From positions 1 to 12,450 of the forward strand of contig JAPPKQ010000259.1 in NCBI GenBank assembly GCA_028819945.1: a DNA stretch of 12,450 nt. Direction: 5' to 3'. Source of the stretch: a bacterium. Lineage in GTDB: Bacteria; Actinomycetota; Acidimicrobiia; Acidimicrobiales; CATQHL01. A program made the translations under genes and the position numbers. Below are positions 1-6,729 of this stretch, one piece after another. A model generated the notes under the pieces. That model saw only the letters and a list, made by a program, of their open reading frames with translations, was not told the origin of the DNA and made no database searches. Within the stretch, counting starts at the first letter, position 1; the number at the start of each line of letters is the position of its first letter.

Positions 1-748
1 CCTCCAGGGCCTGCTCACGGGGCAGCGTGGTGAATGTGCGGACCCGCATGGGACCCGGCAGGTCGATCAGCGGCACCCCCTCGCTGCGGGCCACCAGCGC
101 GGCCTCGCACATCAGGTCCAGGAAGGCCTCCCGCAGCGCCGGCGTCACGAACATGCGGTGGTAGATCGACCGGGTCAGGGCCACCACGCCCATTGCGGCC
201 ACGGCCAGGGTGGCCTTGGTCCACTGCACCGAGGTGATGTCGGGGCGCTCGGTGATGCGCTCGGGCAGCGCGGCGGCGATCCGGGCGGCGGTGCCGGGCG
301 TGGTCCCGGCGACGTCGCCCACGTAGGTCGCCCCGGTGAAGCTGTACTCGGCCACGCCGGGGCCGACGAGTGTGCCACCCACCATCGACACCCCCTCCAC
401 GGCGGCCGGGCCGAAGCGCTCCACCAGCGGGAGGGCCTGGTCCACCCCGTTCTGCACCGAGAAGGCCATCGAGCACCGGCCGGTGTATGCGTCCAGCAGC
501 GCCGGCACGTCGAACGACTTGGCGGCCACGAGCACGAGGTCGGCGTCGCCGGCTGCGGTCGGGTCGTCGGTGGCATCGACGTGGTGGATCCTGCTGCCGG
601 CGTCGAACGAGCGGACCTCCAGTCCCCGCTCGCGCACCGCCTCGGCGTGCGGCCGGCGGGCCACCAGCATCACTTCGGCGCCGGCGTCGGCAAGCCAGCC
701 GCCGTAGACCGAGCCCAGAGCGCCCGCCCCGAGGACGACGACCCTCAC
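1..748 (-). CDS. Ketopantoate reductase (ApbA/PanE) family dehydrogenase, 3' end missing
   Basis: NAD(P)H-dependent 2-oxoacid reductase family; the classical member reduces 2-dehydropantoate to pantoate. The first 249 residues are visible; E. coli PanE is about 303, so roughly 50 C-terminal residues lie outside the window. The N-terminus is a Rossmann fold with VVVLGAGALGS at residues 3-13. A second conserved block lies around residues 96-125 (FSVQNG, then EGVSMVGG). The catalytic lysine is probably K178 in VQWTKATLAVAAM. The two asparagines that follow this lysine in E. coli PanE (+4 and +8, KLAVNCVIN) are Ala and Met here, so the substrate is probably not ketopantoate. The GTG start at 748 is chosen because the Rossmann strand begins at once; GGAG lies about 8 nt upstream. 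It is the last visible operon gene, 97 bp after the CaiC-like ligase, across a repeat-bearing spacer. Confidence 0.85.
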   Translation of the reverse strand, partial: MRVVVLGAGALGSVYGGWLADAGAEVMLVARRPHAEAVRERGLEVRSFDAGSRIHHVDATDDPTAAGDADLVLVAAKSFDVPALLDAYTGRCSMAFSVQNGVDQALPLVERFGPAAVEGVSMVGGTLVGPGVAEYSFTGATYVGDVAGTTPGTAARIAAALPERITERPDITSVQWTKATLAVAAMGVVALTRSIYHRMFVTPALREAFLDLMCEAALVARSEGVPLIDLPGPMRVRTFTTLPREQALE

Positions 749-849
749 GGGGCAGGCTCCGTCGTCGGACCGAAACCGGTGCCTGGATTCCGGCATTCGC
801 CGGAATGACGGGTGGGGAGCAGCCGGTGCCAGTGAGCCACGCCACTCAT
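745..849 (-). other. Short ORF (34 aa) bridging ligase and reductase genes through a repeat; probably not a real protein
   Basis: An ATG at 849 overlaps the TGA stop of the CaiC-like ligase (ATGA, 849-846). The frame runs 34 codons through the palindromic repeat, reading RHSGECRNPG there, and ends at a TGA that overlaps the GTG start of the reductase (GTGA, 748-745). The peptide has no recognisable domain. Peptides such as HSGECRNPG are typical spurious translations of this repeat type. The double overlap would let ribosomes pass from one gene to the next, so it is recorded as a possible translational bridge, not as a confident gene. Confidence 0.2.
783..811. repeat. Palindromic repeat copy 1 (full, 29 bp)
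   Basis: Full copy of the window's repeat: left flank CTGG, arm ATTCCGGC (787-794), loop ATTC, arm GCCGGAAT (799-806), right flank GACGG. The arms are perfectly complementary over 8 bp. It lies between the CaiC-like ligase stop and the reductase start. Similar hairpin repeats with a GGAATGAC end are widespread in bacterial intergenic regions and resemble Neisseria dRS3 elements in layout; that comparison is from memory. Confidence 0.85.
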
Positions 850-2528
850 CGCCTTCGCTCCGTGGCGAGGCGGTCCCAGGTGCCGGGCGTGAGGCCCTCG
901 GCGCGGAGTTGGAACTTCTGGACCCGCTCGGAGGCGTTGCGGGGCAGCTCGTCCATCCAGCGGATATAGCGCGGCACGGCGAAGTGCGCCATCCGGCCGG
1001 CGCAGTGCTCGATCAACTCGTCGGGGCCGAGGGTGCGGTCCGGCTTCAGCACCAAGCAGGCCAGCACCTCCTCCTCGCTCAGCTCCGAGGGGACACCCAC
1101 CACCGCGGCCTCCAGCACCGCGGGATGCCGTGCGATGGCCTGCTCCACCTCCCAGGAGCTGATGTTCTCGCCTCGGCGCCGCACGCAGTCCTTCATGCGG
1201 TCGATGAACGTGAGGTAGCCGTCGGCGTCGACCACGCCCCGGTCGCCGGTATGGAACCAGCCGCCCCGCCAGGCCTCCGCGGTGGCCTCGCTCATGTCGT
1301 AGTAGCCGCTGAAGGTGGCGTTCTCGGGCTGCGAGCGCACGACGATCTCCCCCGCTGTGCCAGGAGGCGTCTCGGTGCCGTCCTCGTCGACGATGCGCAT
1401 GTCGTACAGGCCCGAGGGGCGGCCCGCGGTGCCGATGCGGCGGTCGGCAAGGGCGGCGGCCGCCATGCCGTTCTGGGTGACGATCGGCACCTCGGTGGAG
1501 CCGTACACCTCGGTGAGCCGCACGTCGAATCGCTCCTCGAACGGTTCCCAGATGTCCGGCGGGCACGGCGCCCCGAAGCCTCGCCGCACCGGGTGGTCGG
1601 CGTCGCCGGGCCGCGCGGGCTGCTTCCACAGCATCATCAGGAGGGCGCCCATGTAGTTGAAGGCCGTGACTCCCTTGGTCCGGCAGGTGTCCCAGAACCC
1701 GCCGGCACTGAAGCGCTGCTCCAGCACGCAGCGGGCGCCCGCCTCCATGGCGACGGTGACCGTCGTGTAGCGGGCGTTGATGTGGAACAGCGGGAAGGCC
1801 GTGTACAGCACATCGCTCGGGCCGTAGCCCATGAGCCAGCGGGTGTGGCGGGTCAGGCGCAGGTTGGCGGCGTGGCTCAGCATCGCCCCCTTGGGCGGCC
1901 CGGTGGTGCCCGAGGTGTAGAGGATCACCGCGGTGTCTGTGGCCTCGAGCGACGGCAGACTCAGCGTGGCGTCTCGGTACAGCGACGGCAGCTCGTGCAC
2001 GGTGACGCCGGGACCGAACGACGGGGTACCGGCGTGGGGTGCGGGGGCACGGTACGCACCGGCCGTATCGACCATTCGCGCCGCGCCGGAACCGTCTCCC
2101 GAGCCCTCTGATCCGGCGCCGGGGCGGTGGAGGACGACGTGGCGCAGTTCGGGCAACTCCGGTATCACCTCGGCCAGCCGGTCGGCGAACTCGATGTCGC
2201 ACACGACGGCCTGCGAGCGCGACTGGCCCAGCACGTAGGCGAGCCCGTCACCCCGCTGGGCAACGTTCACGGGCACGTCGACGATGCCGGCGCGGGCCAT
2301 GGCGAACCAGGCGTCCACGCAGGCCAGGCTGTTGCGCATGACGACGGCGGCCCGGTCGCCGGGTACCAGACCGATGCCCGCGGTCAGTCCTGCGGCGAGA
2401 CGATCGGCGTCGCGGTCCAACGCGGCGTAGGACTTCGCCTCACCCATGACCTCGATGGCCTCCCGGTCGCCATGGCGCTCGGCGCAGGACCGCAGCCACG
2501 GGCCGAGGGTCAGCGGCTGGTCCGGCAC
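846..2528 (-). CDS. CaiC-like acyl-CoA synthetase/ligase (AMP-forming, ANL superfamily)
   Basis: Activates a carboxylic acid with ATP, through an acyl-adenylate, to its CoA thioester; probably cytosolic. The 560 residues cover a complete ANL enzyme: P-loop LYTSGTTGPPKG at 203-214, VYGSTE at 341-346, GWFHTGD at 423-429, the hinge/A8 block DRMKDCVRRRGENISSWEVE around 443-462, and the C-terminal lysine probably K538 in ERVQKFQLR. The RRRGENISSWEVE block is typical of crotonobetaine/carnitine-CoA ligase-like (CaiC) proteins, but the substrate cannot be read from sequence. A Gly/Ser/Ala-rich stretch at about 137-172 looks like an inserted linker. The GTG start at 2528 sits at the end of a palindromic repeat and lacks a good Shine-Dalgarno; the next in-frame ATG (residue 28) would remove conserved N-terminal sequence. 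It follows the FadD-type gene after 202 bp. Confidence 0.9.
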   Translation of the reverse strand: MPDQPLTLGPWLRSCAERHGDREAIEVMGEAKSYAALDRDADRLAAGLTAGIGLVPGDRAAVVMRNSLACVDAWFAMARAGIVDVPVNVAQRGDGLAYVLGQSRSQAVVCDIEFADRLAEVIPELPELRHVVLHRPGAGSEGSGDGSGAARMVDTAGAYRAPAPHAGTPSFGPGVTVHELPSLYRDATLSLPSLEATDTAVILYTSGTTGPPKGAMLSHAANLRLTRHTRWLMGYGPSDVLYTAFPLFHINARYTTVTVAMEAGARCVLEQRFSAGGFWDTCRTKGVTAFNYMGALLMMLWKQPARPGDADHPVRRGFGAPCPPDIWEPFEERFDVRLTEVYGSTEVPIVTQNGMAAAALADRRIGTAGRPSGLYDMRIVDEDGTETPPGTAGEIVVRSQPENATFSGYYDMSEATAEAWRGGWFHTGDRGVVDADGYLTFIDRMKDCVRRRGENISSWEVEQAIARHPAVLEAAVVGVPSELSEEEVLACLVLKPDRTLGPDELIEHCAGRMAHFAVPRYIRWMDELPRNASERVQKFQLRAEGLTPGTWDRLATERRR

Positions 2529-2556
2529 TGGATTCCGGCCTGCGCCGGAATGACGG
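2528..2556. repeat. Palindromic repeat copy 2 (full, 29 bp), abutting a start codon
   Basis: CTGG flank, arm ATTCCGGC (2532-2539), loop CTGC, arm GCCGGAAT (2544-2551), then GACGG. Its outermost C at 2528 is, on the minus strand, the first base of the GTG start of the CaiC-like ligase, so the repeat end and the gene start share a base. The hairpin would lie 3 nt upstream of that start in the mRNA. Confidence 0.85.
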
Positions 2557-2572
2557 GACGGGGACGCGCCCC

Positions 2573-2585
2573 GCCGGAATGACGG
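2573..2585. repeat. Partial copy of the palindromic repeat (right half only)
   Basis: GCCGGAATGACGG matches the right arm and flank of the full repeat, with no left arm next to it. It lies 16 bp from full copy 2 in the same orientation, in the 202-bp spacer between the two acyl-CoA ligase genes. It is probably a decayed or truncated tandem copy. Confidence 0.7.
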
Positions 2586-2681
2586 CCGAGCGAGGGCGGG
2601 GATGCCGGTGGACGCCGTAGGCGGCCATTCTCAGAGGCCGCCGGAGCGCCACCGGCAGCGCCGCCCGGACCGCCGCCGAAC

Positions 2682-2707
2682 GGATTCCGGCCTCTGCCGG
2701 AATGACG
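2682..2707. repeat. Palindromic repeat copy 3 (near full)
   Basis: GG flank, arm ATTCCGGC (2684-2691), loop CTCT, arm GCCGGAAT (2696-2703), then GACG. The stem is perfect, while the outer CTGG and GACGG flanks are each one base short of the consensus. It lies 24 bp downstream of the FadD-type stop codon and is the other end of the 202-bp spacer (2529-2730). I see no gene between this copy and copy 2. Confidence 0.8.
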
Positions 2708-2730
2708 ATCAGGGGACACCGGACGCGGCT

Positions 2731-4374
2731 TCAGGTGAGGCCCAGTTCCTCGCACAGCTGCTCTTGCAGGCGGAACTTCTGGATCTTCGTGGCCGACAGG
2801 GGCCATTCCTTCACGAAGCGCACGTGGCGCGGGACCTTGAAGGAGGCGACGTTGCCCTTGCAGTAGGCGATCAGATCGCTCTCGGCGGCTTCGGCTCCTG
2901 GCATGAGCTCCACGAAGGCGGCCGGCACCTCCACGTAGCGCTCGTCGGGGATCCCGACGACCTGGGCGATCGCCACGGCGTCGTGGGTCTGCAGGTAGGA
3001 CTCGATCTCGACGGCGGCCACGTTCTCGCCGCCGACCTTCAGCATGTCCTTGACGCGGCCCAGGTAGCCGACCCGCCCCTCGGCGTCCATCCGCCCGATG
3101 TCACCGGTGTTGAACCAGCCCTCGCCGTCGAAGCACTCCGCCGTCTTGACCGCGTCCTTGTAGTAGCCCTCGAAGACGTTGTAGCCCCGGCACCAGATCT
3201 CGCCGCGCTCCCAGGTCGGCACCACCTCACCGGTGTCGAAGTCCCGGATCTGCACCTCGATGCCCCGGAACGGCCGCCCCGAGGTGGTCGAGCGCACCTC
3301 CGGCGGGTCGTCGGGGGCGGTGAAGGCCACGACGCCGCCGCACTCGGTGAGCCCGTAGGCGTTCATGTGGGCCATGCCGGGCAGCAGGCTGTGGATCTCC
3401 TCCAGGGCGGCCGGCGAGGCGACGTTGTTCATGAGCCGGATGCTGCTCAGGGCGGCCGGGTCCCAGTCGGGGTGGTTCAGCATGACCGTCGTGACCGTCG
3501 GGAACGTGGAGAAGCAGATCGTGGCCTTCTCGTCGCGCAGCTGGGCGATGGCCACCGCCGGATCGAAGTGGGTGAGCGTCACGTAGGCGGCGCCCGCCTC
3601 GATGCAGCCGATGAGCGGCAGGATCGAACTCATGTGGAACAGCGGCAGCGGATCCCAGAACACGTCCGCGGCGGTCATTTCGAACCGCTCGCAGCCCACC
3701 GAGCTGGTGCGCACGAGCTGCTCGTGGGTCATGGGGCAGCCCTTCGGCTCGGCGGTGGTGCCCGACGTGTACATCATCATGGCGGTCTCGCGCAGCGCCA
3801 CCCGGCTGCGCAGCAGGTGCACGGTGTCGAGCCCGACGCCCTCGGAGGCCGCCTCGAAGCCGGACCGGTCGATCATCCCCGCCGGCGAGGAACTGCCGAG
3901 CAGCACCACGCTGCGCAACTCGGGGACGGAATCGAGCCGTAGATCACCGGGGTCGGGAGCCTCGGCGAGGCCGGGGAGGCAGCCGTGGAGGATCTCCACG
4001 TAGTCGGTGTGCTGGTCGATGATGTCGCTGGTCACCAGCAGGCGCAGGTCGGCGTCGCGGGCCACGTAGGAGAGCTCACGTCCCTTGAAGCGGGCGTTGA
4101 TGGGGATCACCGGGGCGCCGATGAGTGCGGCGCCGAACATGACCTCCACGAAGTCCATGCAGTTGGGCATGAGGATGCCGAGGTGGTCGCCAGGCCGGAT
4201 CCCGAGCCCCAGCAGTGAGCGGGCGGCGCGCTCGGCGGCCTCCCGCAGCGAACCGAAGCTGTGGCGCTGGTCGGGGAACACCACGGCGTCGCCGTCGGGA
4301 TGGCGTGCGGCGGCTCGCACGATCAGGTCACCGAGCGTGGTGACCTCCACCCACTGTCGCTCCGTGAAGCTCAT
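2731..4374 (-). CDS. FadD-type acyl-CoA synthetase (AMP-forming, ANL superfamily)
   Basis: Forms acyl-CoA from a carboxylate, ATP and CoA; probably cytosolic. The 547 residues hold the full ANL motif set: P-loop MYTSGTTAEPKG at 201-212, NAYGLTECGG at 338-347, GWFNTGD at 419-425, the A8 hinge GRVKDMLKVGGENVAAVEIE at 439-458, and the C-terminal catalytic lysine probably K533 in SATKIQKFRLQ. The overall pattern fits medium/long-chain or cyclic-acid FadD proteins, including the FadD3-like HIP-CoA synthetases of steroid degraders, but the substrate is not determined. The ATG at 4374 is supported by AGGAGGAG six bases upstream, the best ribosome binding site in the window. It starts 18 bp after the NTF2-like gene and differs clearly in sequence from the second ligase downstream, so the two are unlikely to be a recent duplication. 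Confidence 0.92.
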   Translation of the reverse strand: MSFTERQWVEVTTLGDLIVRAAARHPDGDAVVFPDQRHSFGSLREAAERAARSLLGLGIRPGDHLGILMPNCMDFVEVMFGAALIGAPVIPINARFKGRELSYVARDADLRLLVTSDIIDQHTDYVEILHGCLPGLAEAPDPGDLRLDSVPELRSVVLLGSSSPAGMIDRSGFEAASEGVGLDTVHLLRSRVALRETAMMMYTSGTTAEPKGCPMTHEQLVRTSSVGCERFEMTAADVFWDPLPLFHMSSILPLIGCIEAGAAYVTLTHFDPAVAIAQLRDEKATICFSTFPTVTTVMLNHPDWDPAALSSIRLMNNVASPAALEEIHSLLPGMAHMNAYGLTECGGVVAFTAPDDPPEVRSTTSGRPFRGIEVQIRDFDTGEVVPTWERGEIWCRGYNVFEGYYKDAVKTAECFDGEGWFNTGDIGRMDAEGRVGYLGRVKDMLKVGGENVAAVEIESYLQTHDAVAIAQVVGIPDERYVEVPAAFVELMPGAEAAESDLIAYCKGNVASFKVPRHVRFVKEWPLSATKIQKFRLQEQLCEELGLT

Positions 4375-4380
4375 GGCTGT

Positions 4381-4388
4381 CTCCTCCT
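4381..4388 (-). promoter_or_regulatory. Strong Shine-Dalgarno of the FadD-type gene
   Basis: AGGAGGAG on the minus strand, six bases before the ATG at 4374 and just after the stop of the NTF2-like gene. It fixes the start of the acyl-CoA synthetase and suggests high translation of that gene within the operon. Confidence 0.8.
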
Positions 4389-4392
4389 GCCT

Positions 4393-4788
4393 TCAGGGCT
4401 CCGGAGAACTTAACTGACGTTCCAGGTGGGCGCTGTCGAGCCACTGCGTGAGGCGGACGATGCGGCCGTCGACGACGTCGAAGACGTCGACCGCCTCGAA
4501 CGTGACGTCGGTGCCGGTGGCGCTGCGACCCTCGAAGTGGATCTCGGCCACGACCGTGGGGCCGTCGCAGATCAGCCTCGTGGGGCGGTCGGAGTGCACG
4601 GGGAAGCGCTCGAAGATCTTGGCGAACAGGTCGAGTACGGCCTCGGATCCCCGGCGGGGCCGCGACCCGCACGCCGTCAGCGCCACGTCGGGGTGCAGGA
4701 GCCGCCGCAGGGTGTCGAAGTCCTCGGCGTCGATGGCGGCGAAGTAGCGCGCCACGACGTCGCTCGGTGCGGCCGGCGGGGTGTTCAT
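4393..4788 (-). CDS. NTF2-like / SnoaL-like domain protein (nuclear transport factor 2 fold)
   Basis: A 131-residue single-domain protein of the alpha+beta cone fold shared by SnoaL cyclases, limonene-epoxide hydrolase and ketosteroid isomerase; the function is not certain. Visible features are the opening helix VVARYFAAIDAEDFDTLRRLLHPDV (positions 11-35), a central WxxE-like variable part, the strand TFEAVDVFDVVDGRI around 91-105, and LTQWLD. Y15 falls where ketosteroid isomerases have their oxyanion Tyr. The catalytic Asp after strand one (DP in isomerases) is not seen here (LTACGSR), so isomerase activity is doubtful. The ATG at 4788 overlaps the TGA of the preceding luciferase-like gene by 4 bp, with GGAG about 7 nt upstream. 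This indicates translational coupling and perhaps a shared substrate. Confidence 0.82.
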   Translation of the reverse strand: MNTPPAAPSDVVARYFAAIDAEDFDTLRRLLHPDVALTACGSRPRRGSEAVLDLFAKIFERFPVHSDRPTRLICDGPTVVAEIHFEGRSATGTDVTFEAVDVFDVVDGRIVRLTQWLDSAHLERQLSSPEP

Positions 4789-5888
4789 GGCTTGCTCCGC
4801 AGGATGTCCTTCACCTCATTGAGCGCCTTGAAGGACCAGCCTGCCAGGTCGGGATCGCCGAACGGCGTGATGTTCCACATGACGAGGTGGCGCAGCCCGG
4901 CGGCGTGGTACTCGGCGACCTGCTCGGCGATCTGGGCCGGCGTGCCGCAGAAGCAGTAGTAGTCCACGACGCGCGGCGGGATCCCATCGATGACCCGCAG
5001 CGCCTCGGGGCGCGACAGCGAGGCCGGCACCAGCTCGTGGAACCCCTCCGGGGGCGCCACGCCCAGCGACTCGAACACCTCGGCGGGGAGCATCACCATG
5101 AGGGCGCGCACCATGGGGGCCTCCTGCAGGCGCCGCAGCGAGGCCTCGTCGGGCGCCACCAGCACGTAGGCCAGCAGCCCGGGCGTGACCGCCTCGGCGT
5201 CCCGGCCGGCCGCCAGCGAGGCCTCGCGGATGGACCCCAGCGCCTCGGCGTAGCGCCGCGGCGAGAGCTTGGTGGGCAGCCAGCCGTCGGCGAGGCGGCC
5301 CGTGATGTCGAGCATGCGGGGCCCGTGGGCGGCGGTCCACAGCGGCGGTGGCTCGTCGGAGTACGGGGCGAGGCCCAGCACCGCGTCCTTCAGGCGGAAG
5401 AAGCGGCCCTCGTAGTCCACGGGGCCGTCGGCCCCCCACAACAGGCGGATCACCTCGATACCCTCGGCCAGGCGGCTCACGGGGCGGGAGAAGTCCACCC
5501 CGTAGGGCACCACGTTCATGCGCTCGCCCGAGCCGAGCCCCAGGATCGCCCGGCCCTGCGTGAGGTGGTCGAGCGTGAGGGCCATGTTGGCGACCATCGC
5601 CGGGTGGCGCCGCAGCAGGTCGGTAACCACCACGCCCACCTTGATGCGCCTCGTCTGGCTGCCCACCGCCGCCATCATCAGCAGCGGATCGAAGTAGGTG
5701 TGCGGGCTGGGCTGCGCGGTGGCGAACGGGGTCATGTCGGGCGTCCAGACCGAGTCGGAGTGCCAGCCCATGAGGTGGCACGGCCACCACACGGCGTCGA
5801 ACCCGTCGGCCTCGTTCCGCTGCGCCAGCGACACCGCCCGGTCCGCCGGGGGCATCAACTGGCCGGGGACGCCGATCTGGATGTCCAT
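4785..5888 (-). CDS. Luciferase-like (LLM class) flavin/F420-dependent oxidoreductase
   Basis: TIM-barrel oxidoreductase of the bacterial luciferase superfamily, 367 residues, full length for the family. It probably uses F420 rather than FMN: GLGSGERMN at 117-125 resembles the corresponding block of F420-dependent glucose-6-phosphate dehydrogenase and of phthiodiolone ketoreductase (from memory). Other family marks are the first strand MDIQIGVPG, SQTRRIKVGVVVTDLLRRHP at 77-96, and PPLWTAAHGPRMLDITGRLADGW at about 181-203. The reaction could be a ketone/alcohol hydride transfer or a C=C reduction; sequence alone does not decide. The ATG at 5888 begins the first strand of the barrel, but its Shine-Dalgarno is weak. 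It starts 13 bp after the IpdB-like gene and ends in a 4-bp ATGA overlap with the NTF2-like gene. Confidence 0.9.
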   Translation of the reverse strand: MDIQIGVPGQLMPPADRAVSLAQRNEADGFDAVWWPCHLMGWHSDSVWTPDMTPFATAQPSPHTYFDPLLMMAAVGSQTRRIKVGVVVTDLLRRHPAMVANMALTLDHLTQGRAILGLGSGERMNVVPYGVDFSRPVSRLAEGIEVIRLLWGADGPVDYEGRFFRLKDAVLGLAPYSDEPPPLWTAAHGPRMLDITGRLADGWLPTKLSPRRYAEALGSIREASLAAGRDAEAVTPGLLAYVLVAPDEASLRRLQEAPMVRALMVMLPAEVFESLGVAPPEGFHELVPASLSRPEALRVIDGIPPRVVDYYCFCGTPAQIAEQVAEYHAAGLRHLVMWNITPFGDPDLAGWSFKALNEVKDILRSKP

Positions 5889-5901
5889 GCCGGCCAGTCT
5901 G

Positions 5902-6729
5902 CTAGCGGCGGCGGAACTCGCGGTGGCGCATGCCGTGCGGGTCGATGACCTCGCGGATGAGGCGCACCTGCTCAGCGGTGGGTTCCGGGGTGGTGGGCAC
6001 GTCGCCGGGCGGAAGCACCGGCTCGAATCCGGTGGCCTCCAGCACCTGCTCGAGGGTCACATCGGGGTGCACCGAGCGCAGGCGCATGTGCTTGGAGTCC
6101 GGCTCGAAGTCCAGCACGCAGAGGTTCGTGACCACGAGTTCGGGGCCGCCGCTGAGGCCGAGGCGCTCGCGCTCGTCGCCGCCGCCGAGATAGCCGGCGC
6201 AGGAGACGAAGTCCACCTTCGCCACGAGCGAGCGGGGGTTGTGGTTGGGGTTCCAGTAGTAGAGCCTCTTGTCCAGCGAGCCCATGTCGGCCAGCCCGGC
6301 GGTGCCGGGGAGCCGCACCTTCGGGGCGTGGAAGTCGCCGCCGATGACGGAGTTGTTGGCGTTGCCGAAGCGGTCGAGCTGGGCGGCGCCGACGCAGAAC
6401 TTCTGCAGCCAGCGGCCGTTGAGGGCGAGTGTCCAGAAGTCGCCGTACTGCTCCACGTACATGAGGGCGTCGCGCCACAGCGGGGCCTCGAGGGTTGACG
6501 CCGGGATGGGGCCCGGCCGTGGCTCCAGGCCCACGGCGCCGGCCAGCCACACCAGGTCGGGGGCGTGGGTGAGCTTGGCCAGTTGGAAGGCGGCCACCGG
6601 CAGGAAGCTGGCCATGCCGTTGCAGGCTTGGTCGCCGTCGCTGAAGCACGAGGCCAGCACGGCGATCATCAACTCGTCGACGGTCCAGTCCCCCGCCGGC
6701 GGCGAGTCGAGGTAGGCGGGCGTGCCCAT
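5902..6729 (-). CDS. CoA-transferase family beta subunit, IpdB-like
   Basis: Second subunit of a class I CoA-transferase-fold enzyme, 275 residues. It resembles mycobacterial IpdB, whose partner complex IpdAB hydrolyses a cyclic diketone CoA ester (COCHEA-CoA) during steroid C/D-ring breakdown. Seen here: VGAAQLDRFGNANNS at 113-127, RLPGTAGL at 139-146, YYWNPNHNPRSLV at 157-169, and the C-terminal block MRLRSVHPDVTLEQVLEATGFE followed by IREVIDPHGMRHRE, which I recognise from IpdB. The SENG-type motif with the catalytic Glu of true class I transferases is absent (LAGAVGLEP instead), as in IpdB, which favours hydrolase/ring-opening over CoA transfer. The ATG overlaps the alpha subunit stop by one base (TGATG), typical for a stoichiometric pair. 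The true substrate is unknown. Confidence 0.87.
   Translation of the reverse strand: MGTPAYLDSPPAGDWTVDELMIAVLASCFSDGDQACNGMASFLPVAAFQLAKLTHAPDLVWLAGAVGLEPRPGPIPASTLEAPLWRDALMYVEQYGDFWTLALNGRWLQKFCVGAAQLDRFGNANNSVIGGDFHAPKVRLPGTAGLADMGSLDKRLYYWNPNHNPRSLVAKVDFVSCAGYLGGGDERERLGLSGGPELVVTNLCVLDFEPDSKHMRLRSVHPDVTLEQVLEATGFEPVLPPGDVPTTPEPTAEQVRLIREVIDPHGMRHREFRRR

Noticed and set aside
745..2202. Minus-strand 485-codon ORF overlapping the CaiC-like ligase in another frame
   Set aside because: It is Arg/Pro-rich frame shadow of the ligase; only its last 34 codons, in the spacer, are of any interest.
2602..3942. Plus-strand ORF of 446 codons, and similar ones at 909-2111, 4767-5948, 6798-7649, 7399-8502 and 8545-9819
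   Set aside because: All lie opposite well-supported enzyme genes and translate to Arg/Gly/His/Val-rich sequence without motifs.
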